DNA from: Lachnoclostridium phytofermentans | Lineage (GTDB): Bacteria; Bacillota; Clostridia; Lachnospirales; Lachnospiraceae | Reading direction: 5' to 3' | DNA length: 5,924 nt | Assembly: GCA_003526525.1 (NCBI GenBank) | Contig: DPVV01000491.1 | Span: 1-5,924 of the forward strand | In this document: positions 1 to 4,676 of the stretch, piece by piece | How positions within the stretch are numbered: the first letter of the stretch is position 1 | Layout of the letters: every line of letters starts with the position of its first letter | The notes under the pieces: model-generated | Told to the model about the DNA's origin: nothing | The model's input: the letters and a program-made list of their open reading frames with translations, nothing else | The model's database searches: none | Position numbers and translations under genes: made by a program

Positions 1-114
<114 letters not shown>

Positions 115-336
115 AAGTTTAATCTTTCAGAACAATTGCTGACTTCTAAGTTGCCTTAGTTATCAATCTTTGTTTCCGTTTACTGTTAATAGGGTTGTGT
201 CTAATTTACATCAAACACAGTTCTATGCCAAACATTTCTGCTTGGACTTTATTCTCAACGAATTTCAAGGTTGTTTCACTGTTCAGTTATCAATGTTCAA
301 TGACTTATTGTCATTTGCTTGTCCGTAAAAACTAGC
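115..336 (-). other. rRNA operon leader (pre-16S 5' spacer)
   Basis: About 220 nt separate the likely transcription start of the nearer rrn promoter from mature 16S. The leader has higher GC and more structure than the AT-rich DNA upstream. It holds a perfect 6-bp hairpin (AATGAC/GTCATT, 299-315, 5-nt loop). The 10-mer AGTTATCAAT (plus-strand reading) occurs at 158-167 and again at 285-294. A boxA-like string (minus strand TGTTCTGAAAGA, 134-123) is present but is a poor match and sits very close to 16S, so I do not call an antitermination site with confidence. The RNase III processing stem cannot be assessed because its 3' partner would lie beyond the window. Confidence 0.6.
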
Positions 337-342
337 TCGTTT

Positions 343-371
343 ATTTTAACACACTGTTTTCTATTTGTCAA
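343..371 (-). promoter_or_regulatory. rRNA operon promoter P2 (proximal)
   Basis: On the minus strand a perfect -35 TTGACA (371-366) is followed after exactly 17 bp by -10 TAAAAT (348-343, five of six consensus bases). Predicted start is near 336, giving a leader of about 220 nt before 16S. Both hexamers are identical to those of the promoter 82 bp upstream, so this is the second of a tandem pair, a common arrangement for rRNA operons. Confidence 0.82.
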
Positions 372-424
372 GCACTTTTTTATTTTTTTTATTAAGTTGT
401 TGTCTTTCAACAGACAGCTTATAC

Positions 425-495
425 ATTTTATCATACGTTTTATCATGTGTCAAGTATATTTTTTAAATTATTTAATTTTTTTATTTAATTTAAAC
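425..495 (-). promoter_or_regulatory. rRNA operon promoter P1 (distal) with UP-like element
   Basis: Minus strand -35 TTGACA (453-448), 17-bp spacer, -10 TAAAAT (430-425). Directly upstream of the -35, positions 454-495 are almost pure A/T in phased A and T runs, which is what an alpha-CTD-binding UP element looks like. Together with the downstream copy this forms a tandem rrn promoter pair. The assignment to the rRNA operon rests on strand, order and absence of any other downstream gene. Confidence 0.8.
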
Positions 496-530
496 AATTT
501 AATTTTATATACCATTTCACTTTGATATTG

Positions 531-565
531 CATAAAACTTTCTTTAATTATCAGAATGTTTTATG
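531..565 (-). repeat. Hairpin just downstream of tRNA-Ser
   Basis: CATAAAAC (531-538) pairs with GTTTTATG (558-565); after one mismatch the stem continues with TTCT/AGAA (540-543 with 553-556), leaving a 9-nt loop. The stem starts 3 nt after the tRNA 3' end. No U-tract follows it on the minus strand (the next bases read CAATATC), so it is not a classical intrinsic terminator. It may be a 3'-processing or stabilising structure, or a weak terminator. Confidence 0.5.
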
Positions 566-567
566 AA

Positions 568-655
568 CGGAGAAAGAGGGATTTGAACCCTCGCGCCGCG
601 TAAACGACCTACACCCTTAGCAGGGGCGCCTCTTCAGCCTCTTGAGTATTTCTCC
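568..655 (-). tRNA. tRNA-Ser (anticodon GCU)
   Basis: The minus strand folds into an 88-nt class II tRNA. The acceptor stem is GGAGAAA/TTTCTCC (655-649 with 575-569) with discriminator G at 568. The D stem is CTC/GAG, the anticodon stem CGCCC/GGGTG with loop CTGCTAA (anticodon GCT, reading AGC/AGU). The long variable arm (GTCGT/GCGGC) is typical of serine tRNAs, and the T arm is GAGGG/CCCTC with TTCAAAT loop. CCA is not encoded: TTC follows the discriminator, so it must be added by CCA transferase. It lies about 450 bp upstream of 16S on the same strand and has its own promoter. Confidence 0.97.
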
Positions 656-709
656 TCATCTGAATTTGAAATCTTATTCAGTTATGCGCAACTTGTCAGC
701 GCAAGATTT

Positions 710-738
710 AGTATAGCAAAGCATAAAGACTTTGTCAA
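710..738 (-). promoter_or_regulatory. Promoter of tRNA-Ser
   Basis: Minus strand TTGACA (738-733), 17-bp spacer, TATACT (715-710). Predicted start is near 703, which gives a 5' leader of roughly 48 nt before the tRNA. The -35 is perfect and the -10 matches five of six bases. No other gene lies between it and the tRNA. Confidence 0.82.
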
Positions 739-1137
739 CTACTTTTTGATATTTTTCGAAAAAGTAATTACATTTCCGACTATTTACGAAACCTTCATAA
801 AATTGGCTATTCTTCTCTAGGATATATTACCAATACTTATGATAGTGTTTCTTGTTTTACTATATTTATACACTTTAATACAATGTTACCTAAATAACGG
901 TTTATCACACTCAAAATCTAAGTTGATAATTTAAAATCATAAGTTATATAGAATCGTTAGCTGATATAGAAATCGTTACTTGATATAGAAAACATAAATT
1001 GATAACTATATCGTTTCAATCGATATTGTTTTTTTATATTGTTGTATACTTCCAATGTCAAACAATTTAACTTAATTATGAAACCACGAATCACATATCA
1101 ATACGTTAAACACATATAACGCTATAACAAATAACTT
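739..1137. other. AT-rich intergenic region without a gene
   Basis: Between the tRNA-Ser promoter and the cysK terminator I see no credible coding sequence on either strand; frames are short and stop-rich and resemble no family I know. The only structure I can support is a degenerate tandem repeat in its middle, listed separately. Composition is strongly A/T, compatible with decayed former coding DNA. Confidence 0.6.
913..1009. repeat. Degenerate tandem repeat, about five units of 18-21 nt
   Basis: Successive units start at about 913, 933, 952, 970 and 989. The best pair differs at very few bases: AATCGTTAGCTGATATAG (952-969) and AATCGTTACTTGATATAG (971-988). Outer units are more diverged but keep the pattern AAATC..AAGTTGATA. 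There is no open reading frame through it and no spacer structure as in CRISPR. It looks like an old slippage-type expansion in non-coding DNA. Confidence 0.55.
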
Positions 1138-1185
1138 TGAAAAAAATAACTCTGTAACAAATGCAACACATCTATCACAGAGTTA
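1138..1185 (-). terminator. Intrinsic terminator of the metY remnant-cysK transcript
   Basis: In the minus-strand RNA, TAACTCTGT (1185-1177) pairs perfectly with ACAGAGTTA (1155-1147). The stem continues through GAUAGA/UUUGUU (1176-1171 with 1161-1156) as alternating A-U and G.U pairs, about 15 bp in all with a 9-nt loop, then a run of seven U. The wobble pairs become A.C mismatches on the plus strand, so the structure is specific to minus-strand transcripts. It lies about 170 nt beyond the cysK stop codon, so the mRNA has an unusually long 3' end. Confidence 0.85.
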
Positions 1186-1356
1186 GTATTGTATCCTTTA
1201 AAATTATATACAAATAATGATACCATTATTTATGAATAACATTTCTATAACTATAAAAGTCCCATATCTAGAGATAGAGCTGAAATACTTAAAGTTAACT
1301 GCCGACTATCTTTCTAAATCCAATGGTATTTCGGTCGCATTATTTCACTTATATTA
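1186..1356 (-). other. 3' untranslated region of cysK
   Basis: This stretch between the cysK stop and the terminator has no frame resembling a known protein on the minus strand. The plus-strand frame starting at 1217 runs antisense into the 3' end of cysK and has no ribosome binding site. I see no further hairpin of note other than a small TATCT/AGATA dyad near 1265-1276, whose 2-nt loop is too tight to be meaningful. Confidence 0.5.
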
Positions 1357-2286
1357 TTATTCAGAGAATAATGGAGTAGATAAATATCTCTCTCCGGTAT
1401 CAGGTAATATAACTACGATATTTTTACCTGCATTTTCTGGACGCTTTGCTAATTGAACTGCTGCATATACTGCTGCCCCTGATGATATACCAACTAAAAG
1501 ACCCTCTGTTTTAGCAATTTCACGTCCTGTAGAGAAGGCATCTTCATTTTCTACTGTAATAATTTCATCGTACACTTTGGTGTTTAATGTATCTGGAATA
1601 AATCCTGCACCAATTCCTTGAATTTTATGAGGTCCTGCTACCCCTTTCGATAAAACAGGAGAACTTGCTGGTTCAACAGCTACAATTTTAATATTTGGAT
1701 TTTGAGATTTTAGGTATTCTCCTGTTCCAGTAATTGTTCCACCAGTACCAATACCAGCTACAAAAATATCAACGTTTCCTTCAGTATCTTTCCAAATCTC
1801 TGGTCCTGTTGTTTTTCTATGAACCTCTGGATTTGCAGGATTAATAAACTGACCCGGAATAAAGGAATTTGGAATATCTTTTGCAAGTTCCTCTGCTTTT
1901 GCAATAGCTCCCTTCATACCAAGGCTTCCATCTGTAAGAACAAGTTCAGCTCCATATGCCTTTAATAAGTTACGTCTTTCAATACTCATCGTCTCAGGCA
2001 TTGTTAAAATAATACGATACCCCCTTGCGTTCGCAACGGATGCTAAACCAATACCAGTATTACCGCTTGTTGGTTCAATAATAACAGCGCCTTCTTTGAT
2101 AAGGCCCTTTTCCTCTGCATCTTCAATCATTGCTTTTGCAATACGATCTTTGACGCTACCAGCAGGATTAAAATATTCTAGTTTACCTATAATGTTTGCG
2201 TTTAAATCTTGTTTCTTTACAAAACTACTTAATTCTAATAATGGTGTATTTCCAATTAAATCAGTTAAATTTTTCGCTATTCTCAT
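1357..2286 (-). CDS. cysK: Cysteine synthase (O-acetylserine sulfhydrylase), CysK
   Basis: 309 residues, the usual length of the family. It is a cytoplasmic pyridoxal-phosphate enzyme that makes L-cysteine from O-acetylserine and sulfide, the last step of sulfur assimilation. Visible hallmarks: [10 protein letters not shown] at 10-19; the PLP-binding lysine K46 in NPAGSVKDR (40-48); the substrate loop PTSGNTG (72-78); GQFINPANP (145-153); the phosphate-binding loop [10 protein letters not shown] (180-189); GISSGAA (266-272); and [10 protein letters not shown] (295-304). No key residue is missing. The ATG is preceded after 6 nt by GGAGGG (2298-2293), which fixes the start. It begins 18 nt after the end of a decayed metY and has no clear promoter of its own, so it is probably expressed from the promoter at 3044-3016. 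A CysM-type enzyme is possible but the sequence is of CysK type. Confidence 0.97.
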   Translation of the reverse strand: MRIAKNLTDLIGNTPLLELSSFVKKQDLNANIIGKLEYFNPAGSVKDRIAKAMIEDAEEKGLIKEGAVIIEPTSGNTGIGLASVANARGYRIILTMPETMSIERRNLLKAYGAELVLTDGSLGMKGAIAKAEELAKDIPNSFIPGQFINPANPEVHRKTTGPEIWKDTEGNVDIFVAGIGTGGTITGTGEYLKSQNPNIKIVAVEPASSPVLSKGVAGPHKIQGIGAGFIPDTLNTKVYDEIITVENEDAFSTGREIAKTEGLLVGISSGAAVYAAVQLAKRPENAGKNIVVILPDTGERYLSTPLFSE

Positions 2287-2304
2287 AACTATCCCTCCAA
2301 AATA

Positions 2305-2885
2305 TTATTCTAATGCTTTTTCCAGGTCATATAAAATATCGTCTATGTGTTCTGTTCCAATCAATAAACGAACCGTATTTGGTTTTATTCCAGAATTTTT
2401 TAATTCTTCTTCGTTCATTTGTGAATGTGTTGTTGACGCCGGATGTATTACTAATGATTTTACATCTGCAACATTTGCAAGTAAAGAGAATCTTTCTCTC
2501 CACCTTTAATTTCTATTGTGAAAACTGAACCAGAAGAGGTCTTTTATTTTCATGAGCAATCTTAGCAATCGCTTCTATTAAGACATTAGAATTAGGATTA
2601 CCAAGGCTTTTGATAAATACACTTTGGTATTATTGCATATTTAATATTATCTACGTCTGAGGCATCTATAAAGGTGGTTACAATTCCATACTCTTTAAGT
2701 GTATGCGCCAATAGATTATAAGATCCACCCTAAATGTCATTCGAAGCAACAAGCTTCACGATCTGCATTATGAAATATATAAGATGTTGTTTGATATATC
2801 GAAACCGCACTTGCTATATCTGCTTTCTCTTGACCAACATGTAACTGTAGTGTCTCAAACTTAAAATTTCTTTTTGCTCAATCAT
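2305..2885 (-). pseudogene. metY: Decayed O-acetylhomoserine sulfhydrylase (metY remnant)
   Basis: Five fragments of a Cys/Met-metabolism PLP enzyme lie in order but in changing frames. (1) From 2862: KFETLQLHVGQEKAD, then SIYQTTSYIFHNADREA, ending at TGA 2739-2737. (2) From 2729: GGSYNLLAHTLKEYGIVTTF. (3) From 2605: LGNPNSNVLIEAIAKIAHEN, reading to TAG. (4) From 2522: FTIEIKGGE. (5) From 2490: [20 protein letters not shown] to the natural end [12 protein letters not shown] and TAA at 2307-2305. These are signatures of homocysteine synthase (O-acetylhomoserine plus sulfide). The family is about 425 residues; only about 580 bp remain. The deletion between fragments 3 and 4 removes the PLP-lysine region, so the product cannot be active. 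The ATG at 2885-2883 is out of frame with fragment 1. Its promoter and the downstream cysK remain intact. Confidence 0.93.
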
Positions 2886-3009
2886 ATAATCTCACTTTCT
2901 CTTTTTATTATTTAGCTACCCCTGTATTCTTATATACTTTATATGTCTCTTCTTAAATAATAAATTTTTCTTTTCTATATATTGTATTCATATAGAATTA
3001 GTATGAATT
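2886..3009 (-). other. 5' leader of the metY remnant-cysK transcript
   Basis: About 124 nt lie between the predicted start of transcription and the old metY ATG. It is A/T-rich and purine-rich near the gene, with a weak ribosome binding site (AAAGTGAG) before the ATG. I looked for T-box, SAM and other sulfur-related leader signatures: no T-box GGTGG, no extended multi-helix structure and no terminator hairpin are visible. Control therefore seems to be at initiation rather than by a riboswitch. Confidence 0.5.
2986..3008. promoter_or_regulatory. Candidate operator at the metY-cysK transcription start
   Basis: A perfect 7-bp inverted repeat ATTCATA (2986-2992) and TATGAAT (3002-3008) with a 9-nt spacer begins right at the predicted transcription start. 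A bound dimer here would block initiation. Rrf2-family proteins bind A/T-rich dyads, and an Rrf2 gene lies just upstream, so it is the obvious candidate. The pairing of this regulator and this site is inference; palindromes of this size do occur by chance in such A/T-rich DNA. Confidence 0.4.
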
Positions 3010-3015
3010 AATGTT

Positions 3016-3044
3016 ATTATATTCTCACTCTCAAAATTTGTCAA
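3016..3044 (-). promoter_or_regulatory. Consensus promoter of the metY remnant-cysK operon
   Basis: Both hexamers match the sigma-A consensus exactly on the minus strand: TTGACA (3044-3039), 17-bp spacer, TATAAT (3021-3016). Predicted start is near 3009. The nearest downstream genes on the strand are the metY remnant and cysK. So strong a core promoter usually needs a repressor, which agrees with the palindromes on both sides (2986-3008 and 3046-3055). Confidence 0.85.
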
Positions 3045-3045
3045 C

Positions 3046-3055
3046 ATGAATTCAT
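3046..3055. promoter_or_regulatory. Palindrome abutting the -35 of the metY-cysK promoter
   Basis: ATGAATTCAT is a perfect 10-bp palindrome one base upstream of the -35 hexamer. Its half-site ATGAAT/ATTCAT recurs in the dyad at the transcription start (2986-3008) and in the dyad upstream of the Rrf2 gene (4001-4019). It may be a second binding site of the same regulator; this is inference from the shared half-sites. Confidence 0.3.
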
Positions 3056-3124
3056 AATATTAGAGTATATTTTTTAAGAACTTCATCTAAATTTAATGGA
3101 ACGTTTTTTTGTAATAATGTATGT

Positions 3125-3375
3125 CCAAACAATATACTAGTTAATTTTTACGTAGTGCCAAACTATTAATTAATTTTATATGTAGTACAAAACAATATGC
3201 TACCTAATTTTGTATGTACCAAACTATATATTAATTAAATTTTTATGTATGTACCTAACTATATACTAACTAATTTTATTAGTACAAAACAATACACTAA
3301 TTAATTTTATATGTAGTACTGTACTATATACTAATTTTTATGTAGTACAAAACAATATACTAATTAAGCTTTATA
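3125..3375. repeat. Degenerate tandem repeat, eight units of 28-35 nt
   Basis: Units run 3125-3157, 3158-3187, 3188-3218, 3219-3253, 3254-3284, 3285-3318, 3319-3347 and 3348-3375. Each reads roughly CAAAACAATATACTAATTAA, then TTTTATATGTAGTA. Two sub-types are seen: units 1, 3, 6 and 8 start with ACAATA, units 2, 4, 5 and 7 with ACTAT. No spacers, no reading frame and no terminal repeats are present. It fills the gap between the Rrf2 terminator and the metY-cysK promoter. Its role is unknown; it may be a neutral slippage product. Confidence 0.8.
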
Positions 3376-3417
3376 GGATTACATATCTTTCAAAAAACTA
3401 TTGATATATTAAAATCT

Positions 3418-3462
3418 GCAAAAAGGAGTATACCTTATCTTTTCTATAAGGCATACTCCTTT
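3418..3462 (-). terminator. Intrinsic terminator of the Rrf2 regulator gene
   Basis: The minus-strand RNA forms a 17-bp stem: AAAGGAGUAU (3462-3453), G.U wobble (3452 with 3432) and CCUUAU (3451-3446) against AUAAGG and AUACUCCUUU, with a 7-nt loop and a U-run (five U counting the stem end). The wobble would be an A.C mismatch in a plus-strand transcript, so this terminator belongs to the minus strand. It starts 21 nt after the regulator's stop codon. Confidence 0.9.
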
Positions 3463-3482
3463 GAAGGTTATTTTAATTCACT

Positions 3483-3920
3483 TTATATTACATAGTTATT
3501 TTCACCAAGTTCTCGGTGACGTTCCACTAAGTCCTCTAATGTAATATTATCAACTACATTATTAACTGCCTCATTTATCTTCTGATAAACAAATAAAGTT
3601 GCGCAGGAACCATATCGATTACAATCGTTATCTTCCTCTTCTACACATGATACTGGTGCAAGACTTCCTTCAATTAATTTTAGTATCATACCAACCGTAT
3701 ACTCTTTTGGTTCTTTTGTTAACCGATACCCCCCTTGGGCTCCTCTTGAGCTTTTTACATATCCAGCTCTGCTTAATAGGGTTATAATCTGTTCTAAGTA
3801 CTTATCAGAAATTTCCTGTCTCCCGGCAATACTCTTAATTGTAATAAATTCACCAGTATTATTAATAGCTAAATCTAACATCAGACGAAGTGCATATCGT
3901 CCTTTTGTTGAAATCTTCAT
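3483..3920 (-). CDS. Rrf2-family transcriptional regulator (IscR-like, three cysteines)
   Basis: 145 residues, normal for the family. The N-terminus MKISTKGRYALRLMLDLA is the classic Rrf2 start. The winged helix-turn-helix covers about 1-68, with the recognition region ISDKYLEQIITLLSRAGYV (37-55) and the wing SSRGAQGGYRL (57-67). A dimerisation helix follows from about 108. Cys92, Cys100 and Cys106 form C-X7-C-X5-C, close to the three ligands of the [2Fe-2S] cluster in IscR, so it probably senses Fe-S or redox state. CymR, the cysteine-metabolism Rrf2 of bacilli, lacks this cysteine set. The ATG is preceded by AGGCGGAG (3933-3926) 5 nt away. It has its own terminator and lies just upstream of a sulfur operon, its likely target. 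It could instead, or also, control Fe-S genes elsewhere. Confidence 0.93.
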   Translation of the reverse strand: MKISTKGRYALRLMLDLAINNTGEFITIKSIAGRQEISDKYLEQIITLLSRAGYVKSSRGAQGGYRLTKEPKEYTVGMILKLIEGSLAPVSCVEEEDNDCNRYGSCATLFVYQKINEAVNNVVDNITLEDLVERHRELGENNYVI

Positions 3921-3952
3921 ATCTTCTCCGCCTTTCTTTCCTACGATTAATA

Positions 3953-3979
3953 ATTATCATAAAATCAATACAAAGTCAA
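3953..3979 (-). promoter_or_regulatory. Possible promoter of the Rrf2 regulator
   Basis: Minus strand TTGACT (3979-3974) and GATAAT (3958-3953) each match five of six consensus bases, but the 15-bp spacer is short. A TG dinucleotide lies just before the -10 region. At 17 bp the hexamer would be TAATTA, a poor match. The predicted leader is about 25 nt. A suboptimal spacing is common in activator- or metal-regulated promoters, but I cannot show that here. Confidence 0.4.
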
Positions 3980-4000
3980 TATAAATCCTATTATTTCACT

Positions 4001-4019
4001 ATGAATTTATCGAATTCAT
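4001..4019. promoter_or_regulatory. Candidate operator upstream of the Rrf2 regulator
   Basis: ATGAATT (4001-4007) and AATTCAT (4013-4019) form a perfect 7-bp dyad with a 5-nt spacer, about 20 bp upstream of the possible -35. The half-site is the same as in the palindromes flanking the metY-cysK promoter, suggesting one regulator for both, possibly autoregulation. No U-tract follows on either strand, so it is not a terminator. Confidence 0.35.
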
Positions 4020-4021
4020 TT

Positions 4022-4276
4022 TTAATTCATACAAATTGTTTCCATTCAATCAATAACTACAATTGCAGGTAAATTTTCTACCCACAATTCAAGAATGGCT
4101 TCCGTTCCTAAATCCTCATAGGTTAAATCAAATGGTAATTCATGTTTTGTTGTAATGCCTCGAACATTTTTTGGCAAATTTGCTTCAATACACATTTCTT
4201 TTATTGCTTTAGTTATAGCATCCGTATGTACTATTCTCATAAAACGTCGATTCCGATACTCTCGTATCATTGACAT
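4022..4276 (-). pseudogene. Class I fumarase remnant: alpha start fused to beta end
   Basis: A 76-codon frame (4276-4046) joins two unrelated pieces. From Met13 (4240), MRIVHTDAITKAIKEMCIEAN followed by LPKNV matches the N-terminus of the alpha subunit of two-subunit Fe-S fumarate hydratase. From about residue 50, LTYEDLGTEAILELWVENLP then AIVVID matches the C-terminus of the beta subunit. After GAT (4051-4049) one base is missing, giving TGA; restoring it yields DSNGNNLYE, the normal beta end (4026). The active-site and Fe-S cluster regions of both subunits are gone, an estimated loss of over 1 kb. The first 12 codons and their start look fortuitous. Tartrate dehydratase-type homologs are related, but the sequence looks like fumarase. 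Confidence 0.82.
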
Positions 4277-4427
4277 AACAATGGCTCATTTATATATACA
4301 GATTGATACAAAAAGAGTTGATATGCCAATTCATCTTCTCATGAATAATAAAAAATACGCTACACGACTTCTCCTTGTCATGAGTTTCTTTTTAAAAAGT
4401 ATCAACTTTTATTTTAAATAATGTTAG
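4277..4427. other. Non-coding gap with nested inverted repeats
   Basis: No credible gene is present between the fumarase remnant and the gyrA terminator. Outer arms AAAAGAGTTGATA (4311-4323) and TATCAACTTTT (4400-4410) pair with a 2-nt bulge; inside them CTCATGA (4338-4344) pairs with TCATGAG (4378-4384). The element spans 100 bp. It carries no recognisable transposase or target duplication. It could be a remnant of a small palindromic element or the control region of the lost fumarase genes. Confidence 0.4.
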
Positions 4428-4470
4428 AAAATTCGTAGTCCATATGGATTACCAAAGGACTACGAATTTT
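4428..4470 (-). terminator. Intrinsic terminator downstream of gyrA
   Basis: AAAATTCGTAGTCC (4428-4441) pairs perfectly with GGACTACGAATTTT (4457-4470): a 14-bp stem with a 15-nt loop that can itself form a TGG/CCA pair. T-runs flank both sides (four on the minus strand, five on the plus), so it could act in both directions. As all neighbouring genes are on the minus strand its job is to end the gyrA transcript, about 207 nt after the gyrA stop codon. Confidence 0.85.
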
Positions 4471-4527
4471 TAAAACATCGGTTAAATCATATTACTTTAT
4501 GTTTTATCCGAATACCAGTATTTACTC

Positions 4528-4660
4528 ATCTTTGATCTTTCGATCTTTTGATCTTTTAATCTTTAATTTTTAATCTTTAATCTTTAATTTTTAATCTTTA
4601 ATCTTTAATCTTTTGATCTTTAATCTTTCAATCTTTTGATTTGATCTTACTAATTCATCT
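4528..4660. repeat. Heptamer microsatellite (ATCTTTA-type) in the gyrA 3' untranslated region
   Basis: About 15 or more tandem copies of a 7-nt unit, read on the plus strand as ATCTTTA, ATCTTTT, ATCTTTC or ATTTTTA, run from 4528 to about 4640 and fade into GATCTT-rich sequence up to the gyrA stop codon. On the coding strand the unit is AAAGATT. The tract lies between the gyrA stop and its terminator, so it is transcribed but not translated. Each heptamer carries TAA in one frame, so a readthrough product would end at once. Confidence 0.85.
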
Positions 4661-4676
4661 GATCTTCTCTATCTTG

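Noticed and set aside
123..134. boxA antitermination site in the rRNA leader
   Set aside because: The match to the boxA consensus is poor and the position, about 10 nt before 16S, is too close to the mature end.
319..525. Plus-strand frame of 68 codons over the rRNA promoter region
   Set aside because: It is made of phenylalanine, leucine and isoleucine codons from A/T-rich DNA, runs antisense to the tandem promoters, and has no ribosome binding site or family resemblance.
1217..1456. Plus-strand frame of 79 codons
   Set aside because: Its last 100 bases are antisense to the end of cysK and the rest is non-coding spacer; no plausible ribosome binding site or known domain.
2096..2528. Two plus-strand frames (from 2096 and 2313)
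   Set aside because: They are antisense shadows of the cysK N-terminus and the metY 3' fragment, whose minus-strand reading gives clear protein homology.
2886..3009. T-box or SAM riboswitch in the sulfur-operon leader
   Set aside because: The leader is short, A/T-rich, lacks the T-box GGTGG motif and SAM-type helices, and has no terminator before the gene.
3125..3375. CRISPR array
   Set aside because: Units abut directly with no unique spacers, vary in length and sequence, and no cas gene is nearby.
4294..4325. Promoter for the lost fumarase genes
   Set aside because: A TATATA/TATAAA -10-like string is present but no acceptable -35 lies at proper spacing; such strings are frequent in this composition.
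3599..4421. Plus-strand frames at 3599-3787, 3890-4072 and 4155-4421
   Set aside because: They mirror the Rrf2 gene and the fumarase remnant or lie in spacer, and show only hydrophobic, compositionally driven sequence.
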